DNA of 47,040 nucleotides from an uncultured Haliea sp. (GCA_947258585.1 CAMYIZ010000052.1:1-47040); one strand, 5' to 3'; counted from the stretch's first letter, positions 34,943 through 44,169 are shown. Notes: a model not told the origin generated them from the letters alone. Program-made: numbers and translations.

Positions 34943-36664
34943 ATGACGACTCTCACCCTGGCGATCAGCGGCAGTGGCGGCGCCGGCGCCATCTCGACCG
35001 GTGAACTGGTCCTGCGGCTGGTCGCGGGGAGCGGCGGCTACGGCATGCTGAAAAAGACCTTCAGCCCCCAGATTCGCGGTGGCGAATCCGCTGCCATCGT
35101 TCGCCTGGGCAGCGCGCCGGTAGCGACGATCCCGGCGAGGATAGACCTGCTGATTGCGCTGGACTGGCAGAACTTCGCACGCTTTGCCGATGAGGTGCCG
35201 ATCAGCGCCGACACCCTGGTCCTGCACAGCGGCAGCGACGATCCGCCACCCGGGCTCACAATCGACAATCTCCTGGCTATTGACGCCGCAGGCATTGCCG
35301 CCGCTGCAGACTCAGGCTGGCTGAACATGGTGTTGCTGGGGATGCTCGCCAAGGGCCTGGGGAATACCTGCGCCGCAGCCGAGGCCCTGCTGCTCGCGCG
35401 CCTGGAGAAGCACGATGAAGCCGCACGGGAGGCCGCCTGCAGAGCGCTGCGGGCAGGGTTTGCGGAGCCCCTGCCTGAGCCGCTGGCGCAGCTGCTTGCA
35501 GCGTTACCGGCGCCCGCACCTGCGGATTCTGCGTCCCCACGCTGGCTCGCCAGTGGCAACCAGATGGCGGCGCTGGGTGCGCTGGAGGCCGGGGTGCGCT
35601 TTGTCGCGGCCTATCCCATCACGCCCGCGTCGGATCTGCTGGAATGGCTGGCCCGGCATATTGAGCACTACGGCGGGCACCTGGTGCAGGCGGAGGATGA
35701 ACTCGCGGCCATCAATATGGTGATTGGCGCGGGGTTTGGTGGCGTGCCGGCCATGACCGCCACCTCGGGCCCGGGCATGGCGCTGATGAGCGAGGCCATG
35801 GGGCTTGCGGTCGCCAGCGAGACTGCGGCGGTCGTGGTCGATGTCATGCGCGGCGGCCCCTCCACGGGCATTCCCACCAAGAGCGAACAGAGCGACCTCA
35901 ACCTGGCGCTCTACGGCCTGCACGGCGATGCCCCGCACATCGTGCTGGCGGCGCAATCGATTGCCGACTGCCACTTCACCACGGCGTGGGCAATGCAGCT
36001 GGCAACCCGGTTGCAGACCCTGGTGATCGTACTCAGCGACCAGTCCCTCGGCCAATCGATACAGGTATTTGATGCGCCGGGCAGCGAGGTGCCGCGGGCA
36101 GTGGTCGACCACGCGGTACCGGCGGAGCCCTATCTGCGCTATCGCGACACGGCCTCCGGGGTATCGCCGCTGGCGCTGCCCGGGGAGCCGGGCCACATGT
36201 ATACCGCCGATGGCCTGGAGCACGGCGAGAACGCCATCCCGTCACCGCGCTCACGGGACCACCAACGGCAGCTGGATAAACGCCTGCGCAAGCTCACCGG
36301 CTTCGATTTCGGCGAGCGCTGGGCAGATCTCACCGGGCAGGTGGAGGGGCGCTCCGTTATTATCTGCATGGGCTCGGTCACTGCCGTCGCGCTGGAGGCG
36401 CGGCAGAGTCTGGCCACTGCAGGGCACGAGATCGCGGTGCTCAGCCTGCGCCTGCTGGCGCCGCTGCCCGTGGCCCAGCTGGGTTCGCTGCTTGAGTCCG
36501 CCAGCCGCCTGCTGGTGGTGGAGCACAACCACGGAGCGCAGCTGTGGCACTACCTGCGCTCCCTACTGCCGAACTGCACCTTCGACAGCCTGGCGCTGCC
36601 GGGCCCCGCGGCGATACAGCCCCGGGATATTTTCGCTGCGCTGGAGATCGCTGATGTCGCTTAA
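34943..36664 (+). CDS. 2-oxoacid:acceptor oxidoreductase, fused gamma-alpha subunit
   Basis: A 573-residue subunit with an N-terminal gamma domain (SGSGGAGAISTGELVLRL, then FSPQIRGGESAAIVRLG) fused to the pyrimidine-binding alpha domain (GNQMAALGALEAGVRFVAAYPITPASDLLEWL, about 195-230; TSGPGMALMSEAMGLA; RGGPSTGIPTKSEQSDL) and a C-terminal transketolase-like domain. With the beta subunit it oxidatively decarboxylates a 2-oxoacid (2-oxoglutarate is the most common substrate) to an acyl-CoA and passes electrons to ferredoxin. This KorA-type layout is typical of aerobes and of reductive TCA bacteria. GGAAG precedes the ATG. Confidence 0.9.
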   Translation: MTTLTLAISGSGGAGAISTGELVLRLVAGSGGYGMLKKTFSPQIRGGESAAIVRLGSAPVATIPARIDLLIALDWQNFARFADEVPISADTLVLHSGSDDPPPGLTIDNLLAIDAAGIAAAADSGWLNMVLLGMLAKGLGNTCAAAEALLLARLEKHDEAAREAACRALRAGFAEPLPEPLAQLLAALPAPAPADSASPRWLASGNQMAALGALEAGVRFVAAYPITPASDLLEWLARHIEHYGGHLVQAEDELAAINMVIGAGFGGVPAMTATSGPGMALMSEAMGLAVASETAAVVVDVMRGGPSTGIPTKSEQSDLNLALYGLHGDAPHIVLAAQSIADCHFTTAWAMQLATRLQTLVIVLSDQSLGQSIQVFDAPGSEVPRAVVDHAVPAEPYLRYRDTASGVSPLALPGEPGHMYTADGLEHGENAIPSPRSRDHQRQLDKRLRKLTGFDFGERWADLTGQVEGRSVIICMGSVTAVALEARQSLATAGHEIAVLSLRLLAPLPVAQLGSLLESASRLLVVEHNHGAQLWHYLRSLLPNCTFDSLALPGPAAIQPRDIFAALEIADVA

Positions 36665-37463
36665 AGCCAGGGACTACAAATCCGGGATCAAGCCTATCTG
36701 GTGTCCGGGCTGTGGGCACTACAGCGTGCTCAACGCGATCACCAAGGCCATGGCCGCGCGCGAGCTTGCACCCCACAATACGGCGATCATCTCCGGCATT
36801 GGCTGCTCCTCGCGCTTGCCGGCCTACGTCAGCAGCTACGGCTTCCACGGCGTGCACGGGCGCGCGCTGCCACTCGCCACCGGTCTGAAAGTCGCGCGGC
36901 CGGAGCTGGAGGTCGTGGCGGTGGGTGGCGATGGCGACGGTTTTTCCATTGGCGGCAACCACTTTCTCCACGCCTGCCGCCGCAACGTGGATATCGTCTA
37001 TATCGCCATGGACAACGAGGTCTACGGCATGACCAAGGGGCAGGCTTCGCCCACCAGCCCGGAATCCTGGCTGGACGGCAAGCTGACACCGCACGGTACC
37101 GAGGTGCGCGCCTTCCAACCCTGCGCCATCGCCCTGGCCAGCGGCGCCGGCTTTATCGCCCGCGGCTACAGCGGGGACCCCAACGGCCTGGCGCAGCTGA
37201 TCTTCGAGGCCATGGACTTTCCCGGGTTTGCCTTCATTCACGTGCTCAGCCAGTGCGTGACCTTTGTGCCGGAGCAAACTGCGTGGAAACAGCGGGTGCA
37301 CGCAATGGACGGCGTCCCCGAATCTGCCGCCGAAGCCGCAGCCCTGATTCACGCCGATGACGGCTTCGGCAAGGGTATCCTGTACCGCAGTCCGCGCCCG
37401 GTATGGCCGCGACCTCATGCCCAGCCTGGCGGGCGTGACCCGCGGGCGGAGTTCGTACTGTGA
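36654..37463 (+). CDS. 2-oxoacid:acceptor oxidoreductase, beta subunit
   Basis: A 269-residue beta subunit that binds thiamine diphosphate and one [4Fe-4S] cluster. The cluster Cys are WCPGCGH (Cys17, Cys20), GIGCSSR (Cys51) and SQCVTF (Cys201). The thiamine-diphosphate/Mg site is GGDGDGFSIGGNH (91-103) with MDNEVYGMTKGQ after it. The ATG at 36654 overlaps the alpha stop by 11 bases, showing tight coupling. The substrate cannot be fixed from sequence; 2-oxoglutarate or another 2-oxoacid is likely. Confidence 0.92.
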   Translation: MSLKARDYKSGIKPIWCPGCGHYSVLNAITKAMAARELAPHNTAIISGIGCSSRLPAYVSSYGFHGVHGRALPLATGLKVARPELEVVAVGGDGDGFSIGGNHFLHACRRNVDIVYIAMDNEVYGMTKGQASPTSPESWLDGKLTPHGTEVRAFQPCAIALASGAGFIARGYSGDPNGLAQLIFEAMDFPGFAFIHVLSQCVTFVPEQTAWKQRVHAMDGVPESAAEAAALIHADDGFGKGILYRSPRPVWPRPHAQPGGRDPRAEFVL

Positions 37464-37987
37464 CTAACGAGCTGGTCTCGGATTTGCGGCTGTTTCTCGC
37501 CCACAGCCTGGAACTGGAGCAGGAGTCCGCCGAGCGTTTGCGCGAGTTTGCCGACACCATGCGACATCATCAACAGCGGGCGCTGGCAGAACTGTTCGAC
37601 GAACTGGCCACCTACAGCGATTTGCATGCCCGGGAGGTCGCGGCTATCTGCGAGGGGCACAGTCTGCCGCACCTCAAGCCCTGGGAGTTCACCTGGCCCG
37701 ATGAGGAGCCGCCGGAGACCGGCGCCTACGCCAGGCTGCGCTACGAAATGCGGCCGGAGACGGCGCTGCGCCTGATGATCGAGCAGGAGAGCGCGGCGGC
37801 TGATTTTTACGCCGATGTCGCGGCCCGCTCGGCAGACCCGGAGATCGTGAAATACGCCGCGGAGTTTGCGGCGGAGGAGCGCGAGCACGCGAGCCTGCTA
37901 CAGGCCCGGCTGGCCGCGCTGCAGCAGGAAGGCAGTGCCGCACCGGCCCCGGCGCCGGATATCGATCCGCCACACCAGCCGGACTAG
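37460..37987 (+). CDS. Ferritin-like / rubrerythrin-related protein
   Basis: A 175-residue mostly helical protein of the ferritin-like four-helix type. An ExxH diiron-type motif is visible as EREH in the last helix (about 140), together with IEQESAAADFYADVA. The matching motif in the first half is degenerate (SDLH), so a full diiron site is uncertain. The C-terminus is Pro/Ala-rich. There is no rubredoxin domain. The GTG start overlaps the beta-subunit stop (GTGA), making a three-gene operon; the protein may protect the oxygen-sensitive iron-sulfur enzyme from peroxide or supply iron. Confidence 0.75.
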   Translation: MTNELVSDLRLFLAHSLELEQESAERLREFADTMRHHQQRALAELFDELATYSDLHAREVAAICEGHSLPHLKPWEFTWPDEEPPETGAYARLRYEMRPETALRLMIEQESAAADFYADVAARSADPEIVKYAAEFAAEEREHASLLQARLAALQQEGSAAPAPAPDIDPPHQPD

Positions 37988-38000
37988 TCGTGGGCCGGGC

Positions 38001-39869
38001 TCACTCCAGCGTCACCGTGGCCGCCCGCCCGGGCGGTACAGTCACCGGCGTTGCCGCGCCCTGTCCCCACAGCACCAGGTAGTCCCCCGGTGGCAGGGAA
38101 AGCTGTTCCCCCGGGCGTCCCCGGGCAACGGTTTCTCCCGCAGCATTGCTGACCGTGAAGCGGGTAATGGTCGCTTCCAGCAGCGCCGCTTTAAGTGAGT
38201 CGCGGTCGTCGGCACTGAAGTAGTTGCCATTGCCGAGGTCTGCCCAGGCACTGAATTCCGCCGCCAGGGCGGCGTCAGCAATCGCCAGGCCGACAATATT
38301 CACGGTGATATCCCAGCCCCCGCTGCGCAGGCCGGCGATCGCGGCGGCGGGGTCGCCGTCGCAGGTTTCCTCGCCATCCGTGAGCACGATCAGCAATCGC
38401 TTGCCCGGCACTGCCGCCAGGTCGGCGGCTGCCAGCTCGAGGGATCGTCCCAGCGGGGTGCGCGCCAGGTTCATGGCGGTAATGTCGTTGATCACGGCGT
38501 TGGCGCTGGCGGGGTCCAGGGGCTGCAGGGGAATCTCCAGGTCGGTGCGGCAGCTGCCGGCCTCGCGGTGGCCGAATACCCGCAACGCAAAGCCGGTACC
38601 GGGGGGGATGGTGTCGCTGACCAGTCCGGCGAGGGTCTGGCGCGCAATCTCCACCCGCCGCGCTCCATTGAGGCGTTGCAGCATCGACCCGGAGGCGTCG
38701 AAAATCACCCCGACTGCGTCGTCGGCGGCCAGCGTCGGCCGCGCCTGTTGCACCAGCAGGGTACCGGGTGGTTCCGGGGCCGGGAGCACCCGCAGCACCT
38801 GCCTGGCCATTTCGCGCCCGTCCCGGGTGACGTAGACCAGGTGAAAGTCGCCCGCCGTGGGCGGTGCGATCAGGCTGGTAGCGGGGTCTTCAGTGCGGAT
38901 ATAGCTGTAGGCCAGGGTTTCGTCGTCACCGCTGAGTACCAGGATCCGGTCACCCGGATTGCCGTTGCCTTGCCAGGTGGCGCTGAAAGCTGCCAGCGCC
39001 TGCACCTCCCCCGGGCCATTGAGCACGATCTGCGCGGGCACGATCTGCACCGGGCTGCGGCCGATGATCCGGCCACCGGCGGTATAGACTACATCCAGTG
39101 CTCCGGGTTGCTCCGGCGCGCGCAGGTTGACGGCGTTGTCGTCCGAATTGCCGACGTAGGCATAGCTGCTGCCGCGTACCGGTGCACCGTCCCGGGCGGC
39201 GAAGGTGATCTGGTCCTGGGCGTTGCGCGGGCCCTCCCAGACCACGCGCAGTTGACCACCGGCATGGACCTGCGCCGGGTGGCTGAGGGTCGCGTGAATC
39301 GAGCCGACGGTTATCGCCGCCCGGGCCAGGATGGTCGAGCCGCTGACGTAGGCCACGTCGTAGTCACCTGCGTCCAGTGGCGCCCGCAGCTTTGCCTGGC
39401 CCCCGCGGCTGTTGCCGACATAGGTATAGCTGGCACCGCGTATGGGTGGGCCGTTGCGCGCCGCGATCACCAGCCGGTCCTGGTTGCTGTTGGGTCCGGT
39501 CCAGGTGATCTCGAAATCCGCGCCGGCGTCGATAATACCCGGTACTTCCAGGCCGGCTTCCGGCAGGAAGACGGTGAGCGTGCTGCGCGCCTGTACCTCG
39601 CCCTCGCGGACATAGACGATGTGATACTCGCCCGGCGTTTCCGGGGCGAGTATCGACTGCGGGTTTTTGCGCACATAGGCGTAGCTGGCTCTGGTCGGGT
39701 TGGCACCCGTGCTGCGGATTTCCAGCATCCCGTCCGCGCTGGGAGCACTCCAGGTGACCTCAATGGACTCGCGGATGTGGGCGCGTTGTGGAGCCTCAAT
39801 CGCGTAGTCCGCAGCCCGGGCGGGCAGGGACACGAGTGCCAGCGACAGGATTATTAGCAAGCTTGGCAT
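38001..39869 (-). CDS. Secreted von Willebrand factor A protein with four Ig-like repeats
   Basis: A 622-residue protein with a signal peptide (to ARA, about 19). Four tandem repeats of 80-90 residues follow (about 20-375), each with a W.G/W.AP strand, a [SA]Y.Y[VI] centre and a D/G-x-V-Y closing strand. Then comes a von Willebrand A domain (about 385-560) with MIDAS motif DASGS, a T in ARTPLG and LTDGEETCDG. A last short beta domain ends the protein. Such modules mediate protein contacts in the periplasm or at the surface. A strong GAGGAGG ribosome site precedes ATG 39869. It is convergent with the ferritin-like gene, 13 bases apart. Confidence 0.85.
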   Translation of the reverse strand: MPSLLIILSLALVSLPARAADYAIEAPQRAHIRESIEVTWSAPSADGMLEIRSTGANPTRASYAYVRKNPQSILAPETPGEYHIVYVREGEVQARSTLTVFLPEAGLEVPGIIDAGADFEITWTGPNSNQDRLVIAARNGPPIRGASYTYVGNSRGGQAKLRAPLDAGDYDVAYVSGSTILARAAITVGSIHATLSHPAQVHAGGQLRVVWEGPRNAQDQITFAARDGAPVRGSSYAYVGNSDDNAVNLRAPEQPGALDVVYTAGGRIIGRSPVQIVPAQIVLNGPGEVQALAAFSATWQGNGNPGDRILVLSGDDETLAYSYIRTEDPATSLIAPPTAGDFHLVYVTRDGREMARQVLRVLPAPEPPGTLLVQQARPTLAADDAVGVIFDASGSMLQRLNGARRVEIARQTLAGLVSDTIPPGTGFALRVFGHREAGSCRTDLEIPLQPLDPASANAVINDITAMNLARTPLGRSLELAAADLAAVPGKRLLIVLTDGEETCDGDPAAAIAGLRSGGWDITVNIVGLAIADAALAAEFSAWADLGNGNYFSADDRDSLKAALLEATITRFTVSNAAGETVARGRPGEQLSLPPGDYLVLWGQGAATPVTVPPGRAATVTLE

Positions 39870-40020
39870 GTGGCAACCTCCTCATTGACTCCTCCAGCAT
39901 AGGACATTTTTCCGGGAGGAGCGTGGTGCGGGTGGCGCCGGGAGTGTCAGCAGGTCCGGCTTTCACGTGGCCGCCTGCTCCGGCAAAGCGGGCAGTCCGG
40001 ACAGGCATCGGGAAGAGTCC

Positions 40021-40923
40021 TTAACTGACTTGCTTGAGTTTGCTCTGCTCCAGGATGTACTGCCGGATCTTCGCCCAGGCCGCAAGCGCTTCCGGTACCT
40101 GTTCGTTCACCAGGCCATGCCACCCCTGGATCATGCCGGGCCAGCTTTCCATCACGACATCGACCCCGGAACGCAGGGCGCTGGTTGCCAGCAAGGCGGC
40201 TCCCTCCCGCACGGTGTCGAACTGGCCAATCTGCAGGTACATCGGCGGCAGCCCGCACAGATCGGCGTATGCCGGCGACACCCTGGGGTCGTCCAGTGGC
40301 ATTCGCCCCGCCAGATAATCCCGACCTCGATTGCGCACCCACTCAGCCGTCAGGAAGGGGTCTCGTCCTCCTGGGGCCTTACCTGAAACGGACAGATCGA
40401 ACCAACCGGTCAGCGATACAAAGCAGGCCGGCAGGGGCAGGCCTTGGTCGCGGAGTCGCAACAGTAATCCGACAGCGAGGCTGCCACCGCAAGACTCCCC
40501 AATGAGGACAATGTTGTCGGGGTTTTCGCCGCTGTCCAGCAGGCCTCGATAGGCATTGAAGCAGTCATCGTGTGCAGCGGGGTAGGGGTGTTCAGGGGCC
40601 AGTCGGTAGTCCGGCATTACCACTCTGCAATCTGTGTGACGCGCGATGATCTCGGCGTAGAAATGGTAGTCATCCAGCGGCGTCGAGACGAAGGCACCGC
40701 CGTGACAATGGAAAGCCACCCGGTTGCTGGTGTGACCCGCCAGCTCATACTCACCGCAGCGAACACCGCCGAGTTCTGTGATCGTGGTGCGCAAATTGCT
40801 GCTGACAGGACGGCCGTGAAATGGCGCAAACATTCGCCGCACGGCGAGGTAGTCGGCCGCCGGGTCGGCAAAGTCGGCAGGAATGATGTCTATGATGGCT
40901 TGCAGTTCCTTGCTGGCAGGCAT
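40021..40923 (-). CDS. Alpha/beta hydrolase, hormone-sensitive-lipase family
   Basis: A 300-residue cytoplasmic esterase of the HSL (family IV) group: oxyanion motif HCHGGAF, the typical DYRLAPEHPYPAAHDD, nucleophile GESCGGS, a late Asp in QIGQFDTV and catalytic His in the GWHG segment. These enzymes hydrolyse short-chain carboxylic esters. GGAG lies 6 bases before ATG 40923. The flanking genes on the same strand are the secreted vWA protein and another hydrolase; no shared pathway is evident. Confidence 0.88.
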   Translation of the reverse strand: MPASKELQAIIDIIPADFADPAADYLAVRRMFAPFHGRPVSSNLRTTITELGGVRCGEYELAGHTSNRVAFHCHGGAFVSTPLDDYHFYAEIIARHTDCRVVMPDYRLAPEHPYPAAHDDCFNAYRGLLDSGENPDNIVLIGESCGGSLAVGLLLRLRDQGLPLPACFVSLTGWFDLSVSGKAPGGRDPFLTAEWVRNRGRDYLAGRMPLDDPRVSPAYADLCGLPPMYLQIGQFDTVREGAALLATSALRSGVDVVMESWPGMIQGWHGLVNEQVPEALAAWAKIRQYILEQSKLKQVS

Positions 40924-41028
40924 GGCCGCTCCACGATAAATTTCAGCCTACGATAGCCGGGCGTCTGGACTTCTCTGGTCGGCTGTCGCTGCTGCACAAC
41001 GCCGCACTAAGTTCGCAGTGCCCCGGCG

Positions 41029-41088
41029 CAGGTCGAGGGTCTCGACAGCTTCCATGCCCAAGTGGTTGCTGGGCTTGTCGAGGATCAG
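41029..41088 (-). pseudogene. 60-bp relic of an ABC-F ATPase gene (second Walker B region)
   Basis: Read on the minus strand this stretch translates as LILDKPSNHLGMEAVETLDL. It aligns without gaps to 42598-42657 of the intact ybiT gene ([20 protein letters not shown]), with 52 of 60 bases identical. The invariant Walker B Glu is changed to Lys. Similarity stops on both sides and no long frame continues, so this is a non-functional fragment on the same strand as ybiT, separated from it by one hydrolase gene. Confidence 0.75.
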
Positions 41089-41106
41089 GCCATGAGCACG
41101 GAGAGC

Positions 41107-42324
41107 TCAGCGGTGGGACTGGCTACGCTCCCTGCTACAGCCCTGCGTTTGGCCCAGCCATGTTGCGAGCTGATCCGTGATCCGCGAATCGTGCAACATG
41201 TCCAGATGACCGAGATCGTACAGAATGTGCGTGTGGTCGCGGTTCAACCCGAGATCGTACTGCGGATCGTCATGCCTGCCGGTGGCGCTTGAAGGATGCA
41301 CGAGGCCATCGCCAAGCATTCTGCCGATCCGCTCCCCGGATTTTTTTGACAGGGTCGCAGCGACTGCGAAGTGCTCCACGCCCTGCGGCAATGGGGTGGG
41401 GACGCGATAATCGGCGTTGTCGCTGTGGGCGTCGTGGTGTTGCCAGTCCTCCTCGCGCAAATTGCCGTGACGCAGATCGGTAATGCCGTCGCTGCGAATC
41501 CTGCCCAGCATCGCGAAGGGGGCGGTATAGGGACTGTAGGTCAGCAGTTTCTGCAGCCAGAAGCCGCCGCGCTCCATTACCGCGCCGTGGTGCGGCGTGC
41601 CGATATAGACGGCTTTATCTACCCGACCTATCCACTCCTGCTGTTCCTGTTGTGCACTGAGCATGGCGCTGCGGGCAACCAACCCACCCATGCTGAAGCC
41701 AATCAGGGTGATGGACTCCACCGGCACGGGCCAGTCGGCCACCAGTGCGTCGATCGCCGCGGACAGCTCCCGGCCATTGTCGGAGATGTGCTTCCCCGAG
41801 TTGTAGGAGACGTAGATTGGCGCGAATCCATGCTGGTCGGCCAGTGCCTCGATGTGGTTGTGATTCCGCCAGGTCCATTCCCGAGCGTTCATGCTCAGGC
41901 CGTGGATGGCAATCAGCAGGCGGCCACTATGGTCGCTGATGTCGTCGCTGAGTCCGGCCCCGGCAACATGCAGACGCAGGGGTATCGCCAGCGGATTGCC
42001 AGTGCGTACCAGGTGATCGCCACAGATACCGTTCAGCGCGGCGATGGCTGCCTCCCGGTGCGGACCCGGTGGCGCGATGTTGTCCAGTTGCGACGACACT
42101 TGTCTGAGAACGAAATCCAGGCCGCTGCGGGTGATGCCGCTGACCTGGCGGATGGCGGCATGTACAAAGCCTGCGATACCGGGCGCCGGCCCATCCGGGG
42201 CCCTGCCCAGAGGCCAGGCGCCCGCCGCGATGTTGCGATACATGCCCTCGACAATGTGTGTAACGCCGTCGACTGCATCAAATACCAGGTGGGTGCTGCC
42301 CCGCAGGGCCTTACCGGTTTCCAT
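41107..42324 (-). CDS. Alpha/beta hydrolase, PGAP1/lipase-like
   Basis: A 405-residue alpha/beta hydrolase without signal peptide. Motifs: AIHGLSMNAREW (oxyanion region), the nucleophile GFSMGGLVARSA, TPHHGA, and late His candidates in HTHILYDLGHLDML. The GFSMGGLVAR-TPHHG layout is that of PGAP1-like and esterase/lipase proteins. The N-terminal about 90 residues are helical and unlike the core. GGGAG lies about 8 bases before ATG 42324. It sits between the ABC-F relic and intact ybiT. Natural substrate unknown; a lipid ester is plausible. Confidence 0.82.
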   Translation of the reverse strand: METGKALRGSTHLVFDAVDGVTHIVEGMYRNIAAGAWPLGRAPDGPAPGIAGFVHAAIRQVSGITRSGLDFVLRQVSSQLDNIAPPGPHREAAIAALNGICGDHLVRTGNPLAIPLRLHVAGAGLSDDISDHSGRLLIAIHGLSMNAREWTWRNHNHIEALADQHGFAPIYVSYNSGKHISDNGRELSAAIDALVADWPVPVESITLIGFSMGGLVARSAMLSAQQEQQEWIGRVDKAVYIGTPHHGAVMERGGFWLQKLLTYSPYTAPFAMLGRIRSDGITDLRHGNLREEDWQHHDAHSDNADYRVPTPLPQGVEHFAVAATLSKKSGERIGRMLGDGLVHPSSATGRHDDPQYDLGLNRDHTHILYDLGHLDMLHDSRITDQLATWLGQTQGCSRERSQSHR

Positions 42325-42374
42325 GACATCGACTCCCTGGGGCTCGAAGTCTCAAGCTTAGCGCATTTGCGCAT

Positions 42375-42400
42375 AGCCCGCATTGGGCGGGCTTTTTTTT
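42375..42400 (+). terminator. Rho-independent-terminator-like hairpin, rightward orientation
   Basis: Stem AGCCCGC (42375-42381) pairs with GCGGGCT (42387-42393) around a 5-base loop, followed by a run of eight T on the plus strand. The T-run faces right, yet the flanking genes on both sides run left. On the minus strand the same stem lacks a T-run, so it is not an obvious end for ybiT. Confidence 0.6.
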
Positions 42401-42405
42401 GGCTT

Positions 42406-44034
42406 TCAACCACCCGCGGAAGCGTAGCTCCGGCCCGGTATGCCATCCTCGGTCATCTCGGCCAGGTAGTCCTCGTAGCTGCCCTGGAAGTCCACCAGCT
42501 CGCGGTCCTTGATCTCGATGACCCGGGTGGCCAGGGAGGAGACGAACTCGCGGTCGTGACTGACAAAGATCAGCGTGCCGTCGTAGTGTTCCAGAGCCAG
42601 GTTGAGGGCCTCGATAGCTTCCATGTCCAGGTGGTTGGTGGGCTCGTCGAGGATTAGCACGTTGGCGTCGGTCATCATCAGCTTGCCGAACAGCAGGCGG
42701 TTTTTCTCCCCGCCCGAGCAGACCCGCGCCTTCTTCTTGAAGTCGTCGGAGGAGAACAGCAGGCGGCCCAGGGTGGCGCGGACAATCTGGTCGTCGTGGC
42801 TGGGCTTGCGCCACTGGCTCATCCAGTCGAACAGGTTCAGGTCGCTGTCGAAGTCCGCCGCGTTGTCCTGCGGGCAGTAGCCGACCGTGGCGTTTTCGGC
42901 CCACTTGACCTTGCCCTCGGCGGGCTGCAACTCGTCCAGCAGGCAGCGCAGGAAGGTGGTCTTGCCAGCGCCGTTCTCGCCGATGACCGCCAGCCGGGTG
43001 CCCGCATCCAGCAGCAGGTTGGCGCCAGTGAACAAAGGCTGCTCGTCATAGCCGTGGCCCAGGTTTTCCAGCACCAGGGCCTGGCGGTGGAGTTTCTTCT
43101 CCTGGCGAAAGCGGATGTAGGGGCTGACCCGGCTCGAGGCCTTGATCTCGTCCAGCTTGATCTTGTCGATCTGCTTCGCCCGCGAGGTGGCCTGCTTGGC
43201 CTTGGAGGCATTGGCGGAAAAGCGGCTGACGAACTGTTGCAGGTCGGCGATCTGGGCGGACTTCTTGGCGTTCTCGGACTGCAGGCGCTCGCGGGCCATG
43301 GTCGAGGCGGTCATGAAGTCGTCGTAGTTGCCGGGGTACAGGCGCAGTTCGCCGTAGTCGATGTCCGCCATGTGGGTGCAGATGGCGTTGAGGAAGTGGC
43401 GGTCGTGGGAAATGATGACCATGGTGCTCTTGCGGGCGTTGAGCACGCCTTCCAGCCAGCGAATGGTGTTGATGTCGAGGTTGTTGGTGGGCTCGTCCAG
43501 CAGCAGGATGTCGGGGTCCGCGAACAGGGCCTGGGCCAGCAGTACCCGCAGCTTCCAGCCGGGGGCGACCTCGCTCATCGGGCCGAAGTGCAGCTCGGTG
43601 CCAATCCCCGCGCCGAGCAGGATCTCCCCGGCGCGGCTTTCCGCGGTGTAGCCGTCCATCTCCGCGAACTGGGTCTCCAGCTCCGCGACCTTCATGCCGT
43701 CCTCGTCCGACATCTCCGGCAGGCTGTAGATACGCTCGCGCTCCTCCTTCACCGCCCACAGCTCCGCGTGGCCCATGATCACGGTGTCGATGACCGAGTA
43801 CTGCTCGAAGGCAAACTGGTCCTGGTGCAGCTTGCCAATGCGCTCATTGGGTGAGATCGACACGTTGCCGGCGGTGGGCGCCAGGCTGCCGTCGAGGATC
43901 TTCATCAGGGTCGACTTGCCGCAGCCATTGGCCCCGATCAGGCCATAGCGGTTGCCGTCGCCGAACTTGACGGAGATATTCTCGAACAAGGGCTTGGCGC
44001 CAAATTGCATGGTGACGTTTGCTGCGCTGATCAC
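42406..44034 (-). CDS. ybiT: ABC-F family ATPase, YbiT-like
   Basis: A 542-residue ABC-F protein with two ATP-binding cassettes and no membrane segments, close in sequence to E. coli YbiT (530 residues). Cassette 1 has Walker [10 protein letters not shown] (34-42) and [11 protein letters not shown]; cassette 2 has GENGAGKTT and [11 protein letters not shown]. The linker contains the conserved [31 protein letters not shown] proteins bind the ribosomal E site and adjust translation. The start is GTG at 44034, matching the family N-terminus [12 protein letters not shown]; an open frame continues upstream but is the shadow of the opposite gene. Confidence 0.95.
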   Translation of the reverse strand: MISAANVTMQFGAKPLFENISVKFGDGNRYGLIGANGCGKSTLMKILDGSLAPTAGNVSISPNERIGKLHQDQFAFEQYSVIDTVIMGHAELWAVKEERERIYSLPEMSDEDGMKVAELETQFAEMDGYTAESRAGEILLGAGIGTELHFGPMSEVAPGWKLRVLLAQALFADPDILLLDEPTNNLDINTIRWLEGVLNARKSTMVIISHDRHFLNAICTHMADIDYGELRLYPGNYDDFMTASTMARERLQSENAKKSAQIADLQQFVSRFSANASKAKQATSRAKQIDKIKLDEIKASSRVSPYIRFRQEKKLHRQALVLENLGHGYDEQPLFTGANLLLDAGTRLAVIGENGAGKTTFLRCLLDELQPAEGKVKWAENATVGYCPQDNAADFDSDLNLFDWMSQWRKPSHDDQIVRATLGRLLFSSDDFKKKARVCSGGEKNRLLFGKLMMTDANVLILDEPTNHLDMEAIEALNLALEHYDGTLIFVSHDREFVSSLATRVIEIKDRELVDFQGSYEDYLAEMTEDGIPGRSYASAGG

Positions 44035-44169
44035 TGTGATGTACCTGGGGGACGGTGGGTGGAGCGAGGTATATGCCGCGAGAGGTGGCGTACTATACAG
44101 AGTGCGGGGCGGGGAGTCGAGCCGCCGTCGGGAGCCCGGAAGCGCTTCATCAGGTCCGCCGCAGGGTGG

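Noticed and set aside
36069-36653. Upstream extension of the oxidoreductase beta-subunit frame to 464 residues
   Set aside because: The extension overlaps the alpha subunit in another frame and is Arg/Cys/Trp-rich; family members start at the MSLKARDYKSG position.
38568-39857. 429-codon plus-strand open frame across the vWA gene
   Set aside because: Antisense to a protein with signal peptide, repeats and MIDAS motif; translation shows no family.
41371-42657. 428-codon plus-strand open frame over the hydrolase and the end of ybiT
   Set aside because: Antisense shadow of two confident minus-strand genes; no domain.
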